Shown here: positions 33,681-42,862 of the stretch, piece after piece
Layout: each line of letters starts with the position of its first letter
How positions within the stretch are numbered: position 1 is the stretch's first letter
Assembly (NCBI GenBank): GCA_002753725.1
Contig: PEAL01000005.1
Span: 1 to 43,673 of the forward strand
DNA: 43,673 nt
Origin: Deltaproteobacteria bacterium
GTDB taxonomy: Bacteria; Desulfobacterota; Desulfobacteria; Desulfobacterales; Magnetomoraceae
Direction: 5' to 3'
Program-made: the position numbers and the translations under genes
The notes under the pieces: generated by a model
The model's input: the letters and a program-made list of their open reading frames with translations, nothing else
Databases searched by the model: none
Told to the model about the DNA's origin: nothing

Positions 33681-35813
33681 CTATATCCCCAAAGTCTGCT
33701 TTATTGTTTCCAATAATGCTTGTTCCTCATCAGCCAGAACATTGTCAGCCATAGCTACTTTTTCAGCAATTGTAAAGGCTTCGGATCTTTCCTCAGGTGT
33801 TTTTAAAAGATTGACCAGTGTATCAATGGCTAATTCCTGATCGGTTTGAAGAATTCGGGATTGCTCTTTGACAATTTTTTTAAAATTCGCGGGTTTCATT
33901 TTCTTTAAAATGGGATGAGACCGAATGATATTTTCAGATACAATAAATTCTGCTTTATCAATGATACGGTCTGCATTGGCAATGGCCAGCATAATTCGAA
34001 TGACACCTTCAGGAAATCCCCCTTCAGTCATGCGATTGAGCCAGGCGTCTTCATCTTCGAGAATGAATTGGGTCTGTTTCACTTCTTTTTGATGGTTGAT
34101 TTCTACCTGAGCCTCTTCAGACAAATTTTTATTGAAAAACTGCTTAACAATGGGGTTGCCATAAAGCTTCTTAAAAATCGATTCCTGTGATAAATCGCGT
34201 ACATCTCTGTACAAATTGAGACAGTCTTCAATACCTTTGGAAAAATGTTTTTCAAGGGCAATAAAAATATTATCCGGTGATGCGGGTTTACGATATTTTC
34301 GGACCATCTCTGCCATCGCTGCAACAGGAAATATCATTGGGTTTAAATCAGAAATTGGATACCGTTGAATACGTAATGGATGTAATTGTCTGAGGAATTC
34401 TGCTGTAAATTCGGTTGTTGCCAGACGTACCAGGGGACTGAAAAAAGCCTGGTACATACCATCATTAAATTCCGATAAAAATGCAACCGGTTCAAAATCT
34501 AGCTCATCTTCCATGCCATCGTCCAGAACCATGATATCGTCAATGGAGCGCTCTTCAAATTTGACACGATTTTCAGCCATCACCATTTTATTATCACCCG
34601 GTTCAATGACCATTTCGTAAAGCCCCGGTTCAAGATAGTCGATCAAGTCCATGCTGCCGATAATTTCCTTATGTTCTTTTTTGGCAACACTGCTGGCCAC
34701 AAAAATTCCCAAATGGCCAATTTTTTTATGAACCATGTAAACAAGCACTTGTTGTTGTCGTTTGATTTCCTCAACAGAACCATACACTTTGACAATCCAG
34801 TTGAGCGCCTGTTGAGGCGGGGTGATATTATCACCTTGAGATGCAAACACCACGACGGGATCTTTCAAATTTTTAAGATCAATTTCCCGGTCATCTTCCA
34901 TTTTCATCGCGCCTTGTTCCAGTTTATTTCCAACAAACAGGCTGTCCACAATAAAATGGATTTCTTCTGATGTCATACAAAAGAAACCGCCCCACCATTT
35001 TTCAAAATTAAGATATCGCTCTTCTTCAGAATCAATTTTTGTGTATAAATTGTATTGTTTGGTCCAAAATGTGTTTGCAGGGTTCAACAGCTCCATGTTC
35101 AATACAAGATTTGCACCATCAAAGGTTCCTTTTCCCAAATCACTGAAAAAAGATGATAGCCATACGCCACCGCATAATCCACCGCGATAGCGCATGGGAT
35201 TGGAACCATCAACGCCCGCCCAGTATGAAAGCGGAGAACCAGCAAGCACCAGTGGTCCGGTAATATCCGGACGATCTGCACCTAACATGGCGGTGGCCCA
35301 ACCTGCCTGGCAGTTACCAATCACTGAGGGTTCTTCGGCATTGGGATGTCGCTTTCGGATTTCTTCAAGAAAATGTATTTCAGCATTTTTGACATCTGAA
35401 AGCGTTTGACCTGGAATCGGATCTGTATAAAAGAAAATAAAGTATACAGGATGGCTATCTTTCAACGCCAACCCGATTTCTGAATCTTCTTTTGTTCCAC
35501 CAATCCCAGGGCCATGTCCTGCTCTTGGATCAATAACCACAATGGGCCGTTTCTTTTGATCCGTGACTTGCCCTTCTCTTGGAAGGATTCGGGACAAGGA
35601 ATAATTCACCGGTTTTTTGAGGGTTCGACCATCGATCAACACCTCATAATCAAAAATGAGAACCGGCGGCTGATTGTTATGTAAATGCTCCAGATAGGTG
35701 TTTCCTCGTTTTCGAATCACATCCCAAAAAAGGATGGATCTTTGAGTTGAATCAACCCAATACTCAACGGCATCTTCAAAAAGATTGAATCCAGGTATTT
35801 GTATTTCTGACAT
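33681..35813 (-). CDS. DUF3141 alpha/beta-hydrolase-like protein fused to a TerB-like domain
   Basis: The ATG at 35813 has GGAGG 6 bases upstream; an in-frame TTG at 35825 is rejected. The 710-residue protein matches DUF3141 over about residues 1-400: 'VVIDPRAGHGPGIGGTKEDSEIG', a nucleophile elbow 'GNCQAGWA' with C168 (as in PHA synthases, which use Cys), and 'PVVVFASQGDNITPPQQAL' with 'KIGHLGIF' holding the likely Asp and His. About 585-710 resemble TerB ('AIANADRIIDKAEFIV', 'AEKVAMADNVLADEEQALLETI'), a helical metal-binding domain. A role linked to polyhydroxyalkanoate or lipid metabolism is inferred only from the fold. It lies 35 bp downstream of the DUF2505 gene. Confidence 0.85.
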   Translation of the reverse strand: MSEIQIPGFNLFEDAVEYWVDSTQRSILFWDVIRKRGNTYLEHLHNNQPPVLIFDYEVLIDGRTLKKPVNYSLSRILPREGQVTDQKKRPIVVIDPRAGHGPGIGGTKEDSEIGLALKDSHPVYFIFFYTDPIPGQTLSDVKNAEIHFLEEIRKRHPNAEEPSVIGNCQAGWATAMLGADRPDITGPLVLAGSPLSYWAGVDGSNPMRYRGGLCGGVWLSSFFSDLGKGTFDGANLVLNMELLNPANTFWTKQYNLYTKIDSEEERYLNFEKWWGGFFCMTSEEIHFIVDSLFVGNKLEQGAMKMEDDREIDLKNLKDPVVVFASQGDNITPPQQALNWIVKVYGSVEEIKRQQQVLVYMVHKKIGHLGIFVASSVAKKEHKEIIGSMDLIDYLEPGLYEMVIEPGDNKMVMAENRVKFEERSIDDIMVLDDGMEDELDFEPVAFLSEFNDGMYQAFFSPLVRLATTEFTAEFLRQLHPLRIQRYPISDLNPMIFPVAAMAEMVRKYRKPASPDNIFIALEKHFSKGIEDCLNLYRDVRDLSQESIFKKLYGNPIVKQFFNKNLSEEAQVEINHQKEVKQTQFILEDEDAWLNRMTEGGFPEGVIRIMLAIANADRIIDKAEFIVSENIIRSHPILKKMKPANFKKIVKEQSRILQTDQELAIDTLVNLLKTPEERSEAFTIAEKVAMADNVLADEEQALLETIKQTLGI

Positions 35814-35848
35814 TTGGACCTCCAATCCATAACAAAATTACACTATTG

Positions 35849-36343
35849 TTAAGCATATTCTTTTAAATATGCAAGGTTATAAACATATTCATCTTCACCG
35901 CTTTTCATACCTTGTTCCTCTAAGAAACGGGCAAGGCGCCCGCCAATAAGTGGAATATTTACCTTAATCTCATAGTCAAAGACATTTAAACAACCATCAT
36001 CCGTTGGTTGAAGCTGCATTCTTCCATTCATTCTGACCGGCAGACCTTCAGTTTCAAGTTGAACGGTACCTGTCTTGCGGGGATCGTCAGATATTACCCA
36101 GGTATCGGTTTGAATGAGCGTTGACTTTGGCTGAATAAATTTTTTGGCAAAACCTGGTATGTCTGCAACAATATCGCGACGTGTTTGAATAACAAAAGTA
36201 TCATCTTTTTTATCAAAGTAAACTATTTTAACATCAGTAAACCCAATTTCAGGGTATTTTTTTTCAACATAGTCCCTGTTGAGGAGCATGTTATATACAG
36301 CGTCACTCGTGTAGGGATACTTGTGTTTGACAATGGTTCCCAT
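35849..36343 (-). CDS. DUF2505 family protein (START-like fold)
   Basis: The 164-residue protein fits DUF2505: an opening 'VKHKYPYTSDAVYNMLLNRDYVEKKYPEIG', 'FVIQTRRDIVADIPGFAKKFIQPKSTLIQTDTW', 'VRMNGRMQLQPTDDG' and 'YEIKVNIPLIGGRLARFLEEQ'. The family has an SRPBCC/START-like plan with a hydrophobic pocket and is of unknown function. An AGGAGA site precedes the ATG. It is the first gene of a two-gene minus-strand operon with the DUF3141-TerB gene, so a shared lipid-related role is possible. Confidence 0.85.
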   Translation of the reverse strand: MGTIVKHKYPYTSDAVYNMLLNRDYVEKKYPEIGFTDVKIVYFDKKDDTFVIQTRRDIVADIPGFAKKFIQPKSTLIQTDTWVISDDPRKTGTVQLETEGLPVRMNGRMQLQPTDDGCLNVFDYEIKVNIPLIGGRLARFLEEQGMKSGEDEYVYNLAYLKEYA

Positions 36344-36526
36344 AAATATCTCCTTTTTTTATGCAAGCAAATATGATATAAATTGAATTATCGCTCTTTT
36401 AACCACCAAAATCAATAAAAGAAATTCATAAACATAAACGCTAATTTTTTGATTGAAAAAAGCTGTTCTTACGAATTGTTTTGCACACAAATTGCATATA
36501 CTGCTTAATGTCTTGCAACTACTAAT

Positions 36527-36549
36527 AATTTTAGTTTTCAACTAAAATT
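36527..36549. promoter_or_regulatory. Perfect inverted repeat upstream of the DUF2225 gene
   Basis: AATTTTAGTT (36527-36536), TTC, AACTAAAATT (36540-36549) form a perfect 10-bp palindrome that ends 20 bp before the ATG. It lies in a 226-bp intergenic region between divergent genes. It is a candidate operator or 5'-UTR hairpin; no trustworthy -35/-10 pair was found. Confidence 0.4.
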
Positions 36550-36569
36550 CATATGAGAAAGAAGGGGAT

Positions 36570-37709
36570 ATGAAAGATAAAGATAATGGAACGCAAACCG
36601 AAGATGCGAAAAATCAGAGCGAAAGTCAAAACCCATTTCTTCGTGCCAATATTATTTGTCCTGTCTGTGGCATGGAGCATGAACAAATTAAATTAAAATC
36701 CCGTTTATTTGTCAAGCAAGGACGGGATATTGATCTTAAACCATTGACCATCCTTCGTAAAAAAAAGGGCCTTCAACATATACATCCTCAGATTTTTTTT
36801 ATGTGGCATTGTCCGTTTTGTCATTATACCGCAGCACGGTCAGAATACGAAGACCCTCTGAAAGACAGTGTGGTACGTCCTGAAAAACTAAAAAAAGCAG
36901 TCATCTTATCTTATAAAAATGATCCCTCTGTGCAAAAAGTGGTCGATCTGTTGACACCACCCGAATACGATGAAAACATGACCCATTTCAATGCGGTTCA
37001 GCTTTATTTGCTGGCCATATTTCAAATGCAGATGGTTGATGATTTTGTCAATAAAGAACCCATCAATATTGGCCGGTATGCTCTTCGCCTGGCCTGGTTG
37101 TTCCGTGACATTGAAGCCTCAGAATCATTGAAGAAAAAGTTCACCACAGATATTCAATTTTTGGTGCAGACTGTTCAAGATGATTGGCCTGAAGTTCCAG
37201 GAGACGAGAAACGGGCACTTCAAATGTCCATTGACTTTTATGAAAAAACATTGACAGGAACATCGACAATTAAGAGTGATCAGGCAGAAGTGGATTTGGT
37301 CTTGCTGATTTCACGGATTTATTTGAAACTCAATGAACTGGGAGATGCCAGAAAATATCTGGAACGTGCCCGAGAACTCCTTCGTAATTTTGAAAATACT
37401 CGAAAAAAAGCCCGAAGCATCCCGGACGATGATCCCAAAAAGCCAACCCTTGGCGAAATGTCCCAAATGGCAGCAGATGGCCGTAAAATGAGACGATACA
37501 TCGATGAAGTCCAGGGGATTATGGATGACATGCGACAGGACAAAATAGATGATGAACTCACCCGTGCAAAAGAACGTATAGAAAAAGCGGGTTTAAAAAA
37601 GGCCGATGATATCAGGAAGCTCCTGGAAAAAGAACACTTTCAACCGAAAATTATCAATATTCTTGCTCCTCAAACCAAAAAAAAAGGGTTGTTTGGTTTT
37701 TTTAAATAA
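36570..37709 (+). CDS. DUF2225 family protein with zinc-ribbon-like cysteine pairs
   Basis: The 379-residue protein starts with the DUF2225 pattern: 'ANIICPVCGMEHEQIKLKSR', then 'GLQHIHPQIFFMWHCPFCHYTAARSEYEDP', giving two CxxC pairs (about residues 31-34 and 82-85) that probably bind a metal. The remainder is helical with TPR-like character and a charged, coiled-coil C-terminus ending 'KKKGLFGFFK'. No signal peptide is present. The family's function is unknown. AAGGGG precedes the ATG. A hairpin and then the RlmN-type gene follow. Confidence 0.8.
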   Translation: MKDKDNGTQTEDAKNQSESQNPFLRANIICPVCGMEHEQIKLKSRLFVKQGRDIDLKPLTILRKKKGLQHIHPQIFFMWHCPFCHYTAARSEYEDPLKDSVVRPEKLKKAVILSYKNDPSVQKVVDLLTPPEYDENMTHFNAVQLYLLAIFQMQMVDDFVNKEPINIGRYALRLAWLFRDIEASESLKKKFTTDIQFLVQTVQDDWPEVPGDEKRALQMSIDFYEKTLTGTSTIKSDQAEVDLVLLISRIYLKLNELGDARKYLERARELLRNFENTRKKARSIPDDDPKKPTLGEMSQMAADGRKMRRYIDEVQGIMDDMRQDKIDDELTRAKERIEKAGLKKADDIRKLLEKEHFQPKIINILAPQTKKKGLFGFFK

Positions 37710-37715
37710 ACCTGA

Positions 37716-37754
37716 GAATTGCAAGTGACATATTCAAAATGACGCTTGCAATTC
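37716..37754 (+). terminator. Hairpin between the DUF2225 and RlmN-type genes
   Basis: GAATTGCAAGTG (37716-37727) and CGCTTGCAATTC (37743-37754) pair over 12 bases with one T-G step and a 15-base loop, right after the DUF2225 stop. It is followed by TTAAAA rather than a T-run, so it may attenuate or process the transcript. It covers an in-frame TTG at 37746, which argues against that codon as the rlmN start. Confidence 0.45.
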
Positions 37755-37772
37755 TTAAAACGATATCTCCCA

Positions 37773-38819
37773 ATGGCACAAAAAATTCCAATACTCTCTC
37801 TAACGTTTGAAGAACTCACCCTACAATTAAAAACACAATTTGGTAAAGGTGACTATCATGCCGCTGCGATCATGCGCGAAATTTTTTTGCATGGTCAGTC
37901 GAATGTATCCCATGCGAGAGAATTCATAAGATCCGGAAATTTGGCCTGCCAGATCATGGATGCACTGGAAATTTTAACCCTTCCCATGGTTCAACAAGAG
38001 CAGGATGATGGCGTGATTAAATGGACAAGCCGTTTACCAGACGGTCATTGCATTGAGTCTGTGATTATCCCTATGACTTACCATCATACGCTTTGTATCT
38101 CATCACAGGTAGGATGTCGCATGGGATGTCGTTTTTGCCAAACCGGTCAGATGGGTTTCATCCGACACTTGACAACAGAAGAAATTGTTGCTCAGGTTTA
38201 TACAGCTATTTTTCAACAAAATATACCCATCCGAAATATCGTTTTCATGGGCATGGGAGAACCGCTGGACAATTTTGATCCTGTTATCAAAGCCATTCAT
38301 GTGTTGACCGATCCCAGAGGATTTGATTTTCCGAAAAAATATATCACCCTTTCAACAGCCGGGCATGTTCCTGGCATCCAAAAACTGTCTGCAAGTGATC
38401 TCAAAAGCATTCATCTGGCAATCTCGATCAATGCGCCCAATGACACCTTGAGAGATCAACTCATGCCCATTAATCGCAAATTTCCTCTTTCTTCCCTTCA
38501 AACAGCCCTGGCAGATTATCCCCTTAAATCCAAAGGCATACTCTTTATTGAGTATGTATTGATCAAGGACGTTAATGATTCAAATGAACACGCCGATCAA
38601 CTGGCAAATTTTGTTGCCCCCTTACGTGTTCGTATTAATGTCATCCCCTATAATGCCCGACCGGGGATTTCATATAAACCCCCATCTTCAGAAACATTGA
38701 ACCGGTTTTGCCATCGATTGATTGAAAGAAAACTGTACGTTCGAAAACGCGCCTCAAAAGGGCGGCGTGTGATGGCGGCTTGTGGGCAGTTGGGATCAGA
38801 GGCAGGCGCCGGTATTTAA
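37773..38819 (+). CDS. rlmN: Radical SAM RlmN-type 23S rRNA adenine-C2 methyltransferase
   Basis: The 348-residue protein has the radical SAM motif in 'SQVGCRMGCRFCQTGQMGF' (CxxxCxxC), 'FMGMGEPLDNFDPVIKAI', 'ITLSTAGHVPGI' and the C-terminal catalytic Cys in 'MAACGQLGSEAG'. This two-cysteine arrangement defines RlmN/Cfr enzymes, which methylate C2 (or C8) of A2503 in 23S rRNA; RlmN also acts on tRNA. The residues before AACGQL are 'KGRRVM' instead of the usual 'GDDID', so this is a divergent or paralogous member. The start ATG at 37773 lacks a clear ribosome site but fits the family length. Confidence 0.85.
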   Translation: MAQKIPILSLTFEELTLQLKTQFGKGDYHAAAIMREIFLHGQSNVSHAREFIRSGNLACQIMDALEILTLPMVQQEQDDGVIKWTSRLPDGHCIESVIIPMTYHHTLCISSQVGCRMGCRFCQTGQMGFIRHLTTEEIVAQVYTAIFQQNIPIRNIVFMGMGEPLDNFDPVIKAIHVLTDPRGFDFPKKYITLSTAGHVPGIQKLSASDLKSIHLAISINAPNDTLRDQLMPINRKFPLSSLQTALADYPLKSKGILFIEYVLIKDVNDSNEHADQLANFVAPLRVRINVIPYNARPGISYKPPSSETLNRFCHRLIERKLYVRKRASKGRRVMAACGQLGSEAGAGI

Positions 38820-38950
38820 TTTAATCATGAAATTCCAGTTCCTTTTATATCGGTCACATTTTATTGACTAAACGTTTCTTCTACATTAAATTGAGCAATC
38901 CGGTATGAAATGCCTCAGGGATCATTATTAAAAAATCAAAGGACAATCAA

Positions 38951-39781
38951 ATGAATACAAAAGAAACAATTGAAAAAATTTGGTCTATTCTAAATGAAAA
39001 TTCGATTCAGCACGCTAAGAACTTAAAAGATATTCAAGCAATTAAAAAAATTCAACGTGAGAATTCGATTCTGCATACGAAGGGCTTAAAAGATATTCAA
39101 GCAATTAAAAAAATTCAACGTGAGAATTCGATTCTGCATACGAAGGGCTTAAAAGATATTCAAGCAATTAAAAAAATTCAACGTGAGAATTCGATTCTGC
39201 AGACTAAGAACTTAAAAGATATTCAGTCACTTAGAAAAAGTCAACAAGAACTGACTATGCAAATAAAAGAAACCGATCGACAAATGAAAGAAACCGATCG
39301 ACAAATGAAAGAAACCGATAAACATCTCAGAGAAAAATTTAGCGACTTAAAAGATTACGTAGGCAATGTGGGAAAAAATAACGGTGCTGTAGCGGAATCT
39401 TTTTTTTATAATACCCTGGCTAAAACGATGAAACTTGATCGTTTTACCTTTGATTTCATTGAACCCAATGTAGAAAGAATAAATCGTAGACAAAACATGA
39501 AGGGTGAGTACGATATTGTATTAACCAATTCCACTGTCATTGTCATTGTTGAGACAAAATACAAAGTTCATCCCAATGATATTAAAAAATTCAAGGAAAA
39601 AAAACTTCCTATGTTTCGCAAATTATTTCCCGATAAAAAAAATTATATCCTCTATGGAGCGATAGCAGGTATGGCGTTTCCTTCAGAAATCAAAGAAATG
39701 GCACTGGAACAAGGACTGTTTGTTTTGACACAGGGAAAAGGGAACATCACTGTGGAAAAAAGTGATATTCAGGACTTTTAA
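38951..39781 (+). CDS. Coiled-coil PD-(D/E)XK nuclease-fold protein with tandem repeats (DUF3782-like)
   Basis: The 276-residue protein opens with four copies of a 21-residue repeat ('NSILHTKGLKDIQAIKKIQRE') and then three copies of the heptad 'KETDRQM', forming a long coiled coil (about residues 10-130). The C-terminal domain shows a nuclease-fold signature: 'GAVAESFFYNTLA', D188 in 'GEYDIVLTNS', and E201-T-K203 in 'VIVIVETKYKV'. The plan resembles DUF3782-type proteins. Catalysis is unproven. It has no membrane segment. It lies 67 bp before an AAA ATPase gene on the same strand. I infer a nucleic-acid-related role. Confidence 0.75.
   Translation: MNTKETIEKIWSILNENSIQHAKNLKDIQAIKKIQRENSILHTKGLKDIQAIKKIQRENSILHTKGLKDIQAIKKIQRENSILQTKNLKDIQSLRKSQQELTMQIKETDRQMKETDRQMKETDKHLREKFSDLKDYVGNVGKNNGAVAESFFYNTLAKTMKLDRFTFDFIEPNVERINRRQNMKGEYDIVLTNSTVIVIVETKYKVHPNDIKKFKEKKLPMFRKLFPDKKNYILYGAIAGMAFPSEIKEMALEQGLFVLTQGKGNITVEKSDIQDF
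38996..39247 (+). repeat. In-frame 63-bp tandem repeats within the coiled-coil gene
   Basis: Near-identical 63-bp units start at 38996, 39059, 39122 and 39185. Units two and three are virtually identical at the base level; the first and last are diverged. A second set of 21-bp units (AAAGAAACCGATCGACAAAT...) starts at 39266, 39287 and 39308. Both periods are multiples of three (21 and 7 residues), so copy-number changes keep the frame and alter coiled-coil length. Confidence 0.9.
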
Positions 39782-39848
39782 AAGAGGGAAGGAATACTGC
39801 ACTACCCTGGACTCCCAAAAACAACGCATTGAAAGCAAGGGATGATGT

Positions 39849-40988
39849 ATGGATAAAAAAATACAGTATACACAGCACGTTGCATTTATTAATCGACAAA
39901 AGGAATCAAAATATTTATTGAATTGGGTGTCTCGTGAACCCAACGAAATTCTTTTTATTTATGGACCAAAAAGCAGCGGTAAAACAACACTTATAAACAC
40001 GTTTGTTGAAAATGACCTTAACAGCAAACAATTTGAAATCAAACACTTTAATTTACGAAAAATTTTAATTTTAAATTTTACGGATTTTATACAGGCATTT
40101 TTTGAAATTGATTATCGTCAGTCAAAAAACGATATCAAAAAAAAGCGGGAGTACAATGTAAAAGTATTTAAGCTTTCCAAAGAAATCATCACCCGTCTCA
40201 ACAAAAAAGAATTGGACCCCTTTGTTGTGATGGATAAAGAACTCTTAAAGCTTAATCAAAAAGGTATTCGACCCATTATTATCATTGATGAGCTTCAGGC
40301 ACTTGAGGATATTTATATGAATGGTCAACGTCAGCTACTGAAAGAATTGTTCAACTTTTTTGTTGCCATGACAAAAGAATCTCATCGATGTCATGTGATC
40401 ATTGCAAGTAGTGACGGATATTTTATGAACAGGATCTATAAAGACAGCAAATTAAAAAAAACATCTGTTTTTTTTGAGGTTAATTATTTATCGGAAAACG
40501 ACACTAAAAATTGGTTAAAACATATTGATCTTGAAAACAATATTTCTACATACACACTTTCAGACCAGCAGGTAAATATCATTTGGGAATATATTGGTGG
40601 GAGCATGTGGGAAATTTCGAACATATTGGGTGAACTTTTATCCGTGGCAACGTCAGGGAAGGTTACCGATGCTCAGGTATTAGAAATCATACACAATCGA
40701 ATTGCCCTTTGTTGCGGCGAATTTCATAACTACGCAGGTTTTTATAAAAATAAACAATGGTTATTTAAACACATTTTCCAACGGATTGAAAAAAACGAAA
40801 CCTTTATTATGTCTGACCTTGAATCCTTGGTTAGCAATGCAACGTTTGAGGCCTCAGAATTAACGGAGGTTTTATCCGAACTTGTTGGGCAAAATTTTTT
40901 ATCATTTCATCCGATAAATGGAAAATTTCAGTTACAGGGGAAGAGTATGCTTTATGGCTTAAGACAGTACATAACATCTGTTTTTTAA
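39849..40988 (+). CDS. AAA-type ATP-binding protein (archaeal ATPase-like)
   Basis: The 379-residue protein has a Walker A motif G39-PKSSGKTT, a Walker B motif 'PIIIIDELQAL' (D147-E148), a sensor-like 'HVIIASSDGYF', and a C-terminal helical region that may hold a winged helix ('FIMSDLESLVSNATFEASELTEVLSELVGQNFLSFH'). This is the plan of the ATPase_2/archaeal-type STAND-like ATPases. The function of this group is largely unknown. A GGGATG-type site precedes the ATG weakly. Its last 4 bases overlap the end of the convergent gene on the minus strand. Confidence 0.82.
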   Translation: MDKKIQYTQHVAFINRQKESKYLLNWVSREPNEILFIYGPKSSGKTTLINTFVENDLNSKQFEIKHFNLRKILILNFTDFIQAFFEIDYRQSKNDIKKKREYNVKVFKLSKEIITRLNKKELDPFVVMDKELLKLNQKGIRPIIIIDELQALEDIYMNGQRQLLKELFNFFVAMTKESHRCHVIIASSDGYFMNRIYKDSKLKKTSVFFEVNYLSENDTKNWLKHIDLENNISTYTLSDQQVNIIWEYIGGSMWEISNILGELLSVATSGKVTDAQVLEIIHNRIALCCGEFHNYAGFYKNKQWLFKHIFQRIEKNETFIMSDLESLVSNATFEASELTEVLSELVGQNFLSFHPINGKFQLQGKSMLYGLRQYITSVF

Positions 40989-42793
40989 GGCGATAGACTG
41001 GACATTTGTTTCCAGCACATCCGATCAAATCCCAGGGCCACCACTGCAAAGGACTTTAAGCGTAATTCCGGATATTTTTTATTCAATCCATCAGAATATT
41101 GTTTTGCCTGACCAATTGCTTCTGCCATACGTGTTTTTATGCAGGGCATATTTTCCAAAGCCGTTTGATCTATTGTTTTTGCAGCTTCTCCAGTCAGTTT
41201 TGCATCCTTTAGAGAGATATATTTAAATTCAATTAATACATCAAAAATTTGAAATCGTCTTTTATCCGGTCGAATAATCATTGTTAGATCGGTATAATGG
41301 CGATCAATTTCAGTTTCTGAGTCCATGATATACAGGATATCATTGTAAAGAAGGGTTAGAAATGCGGTTTTTACAGTCAGTTCATTGGCCCAGGCATAAT
41401 CGCGATTGCTGAGGATTTTAAAATAATGATCGACGATAAAATCACACAATGGCTGCATATCGCCTGTTTGATACAGTTTTTTAGCAGCAAAACGCCCCTC
41501 ATCACGAATGGAAGGGTCAAAAAGCAGCATGTTTCGGATTCGGTCAATGTATAGCGGTTTGATTACAAGATTAGGAATTTTTAATGAAAGCTCACCACTG
41601 ATACTTTCATCTCCCAATGTCAGGGCACCCATATAATACAAATAAGATATGATAAAATGCTGATCCTTTGACATGTCTTTCAAGAGTTCTGCAATGCCAA
41701 AACGTTCTTTTAGTTCTGAAATTTCAAGAATGGCATTTTTCTGACTGAGTTTCGCGATAATTTTTTCGCCAATAGGCAGGTCTGAAATAAACTCAATTTT
41801 TTGATCATCCACTGCCAGGTTTTCATCCAGCATTTTTCTTGGGAATTCACAATTATCTCGAAATTCTTCAAGAAAATATAAACATAGCGTTGGGTTATAT
41901 AAATAATCCCTGGCTTTTACAGAAAATCGATAGCCATTGTAATATGTTTTCATCAGATCAGAAGCAGTGTCAAGCGCTGAACGCTCCATTGAACAGTCTG
42001 CAACAATTTTTTCAAGACAGTTTTTTACTTCCGATGATGTAAAACCACACAAATGATGAAAACGATGATCCAGGTATTTATTTTTGGCAATATTGTATCC
42101 ACTGGTGATATCGCTCATTACCACTGGCGATACCCCTGTAATAAATGTTCTATCAAACCCATTGCCACCTGTTCCGGCTTTTAAGGCCTTGAACAATGTT
42201 TTTAAAGGGCCATCTTTTTTGACAAATAAGGTGTATGCATCCGTATGATCATCTTTGTTTGAATTTTTTTTGTTCAGCATCAATTCATTGGCAAAGTTGT
42301 CGTATTCATCAATAAGCAGGTAAATGGATCGGTCTATTTGTTTTACAGCATCTAATAAAGAATTTATCGATGCCAGGCCATTTTGAGGATGGATAGTTAT
42401 CTGATCCTGAATAAAATCTTTGTAATCCGTTATAAAACTGTTTACTCGGGCATTAATATGATCCATCATAAACTGTTGCAGTTGATCTGTTGAACCATAA
42501 GCGCCGATGCATGAAAAATCCAGTTTTAAGATAAAATATTGATTGCGCAAAGGGGTTGGATTTTTTCCAATCTTTAAATGACCAAACATCTTGCCGAACT
42601 GGTCTTTTTTAAGAACATCATAATAATTTTCAAGCATGGAAAGGACAAGACTTTTTCCGAAACGTCGAGGACGTAAGAATAGAATTGATTTTCCTGCATC
42701 CTCAATAACAGGAATCATATGTGTGCGATCACAGTAAAAATAGCCTTGTGTCGCAATTTCTTTGAAATCACTGATTCCATAAGGAAATTTCAT
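40985..42793 (-). CDS. AAA-ATPase-like/PD-(D/E)XK nuclease superfamily protein
   Basis: The 602-residue protein begins with the AAA-ATPase-like family pattern: 'FPYGISDFKEIATQGYFYCDRT', a P-loop variant 'LRPRRFGKSLVLSML' (about residues 40-54) and a Walker B 'LIDEYDNFANEL'. The C-terminus has the nuclease-fold pattern 'DVLIEFKYISL' and 'AIGQAKQYSDGL'. These PF09820/PF08011-type proteins occur in many copies in some anaerobes; the role is unknown, with defence or mobile-element functions often suggested. AAGGAG precedes the ATG. It converges on the AAA ATPase gene with a 4-bp overlap. Confidence 0.9.
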   Translation of the reverse strand: MKFPYGISDFKEIATQGYFYCDRTHMIPVIEDAGKSILFLRPRRFGKSLVLSMLENYYDVLKKDQFGKMFGHLKIGKNPTPLRNQYFILKLDFSCIGAYGSTDQLQQFMMDHINARVNSFITDYKDFIQDQITIHPQNGLASINSLLDAVKQIDRSIYLLIDEYDNFANELMLNKKNSNKDDHTDAYTLFVKKDGPLKTLFKALKAGTGGNGFDRTFITGVSPVVMSDITSGYNIAKNKYLDHRFHHLCGFTSSEVKNCLEKIVADCSMERSALDTASDLMKTYYNGYRFSVKARDYLYNPTLCLYFLEEFRDNCEFPRKMLDENLAVDDQKIEFISDLPIGEKIIAKLSQKNAILEISELKERFGIAELLKDMSKDQHFIISYLYYMGALTLGDESISGELSLKIPNLVIKPLYIDRIRNMLLFDPSIRDEGRFAAKKLYQTGDMQPLCDFIVDHYFKILSNRDYAWANELTVKTAFLTLLYNDILYIMDSETEIDRHYTDLTMIIRPDKRRFQIFDVLIEFKYISLKDAKLTGEAAKTIDQTALENMPCIKTRMAEAIGQAKQYSDGLNKKYPELRLKSFAVVALGFDRMCWKQMSSLSP

Positions 42794-42862
42794 ATGTGTT
42801 TCTCCTTGTTATCGCCAGCGAAAGACGATTGTATGATCATTGAGCTTTTTTTTCTCATCACT

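Noticed and set aside
37746..37772. TTG start for the RlmN-type gene
   Set aside because: The codon lies within a hairpin arm and adds residues not expected for the family.
38996..39247. CRISPR or non-coding satellite
   Set aside because: Repeats are contiguous without spacers, have a period divisible by three and lie in a good reading frame.
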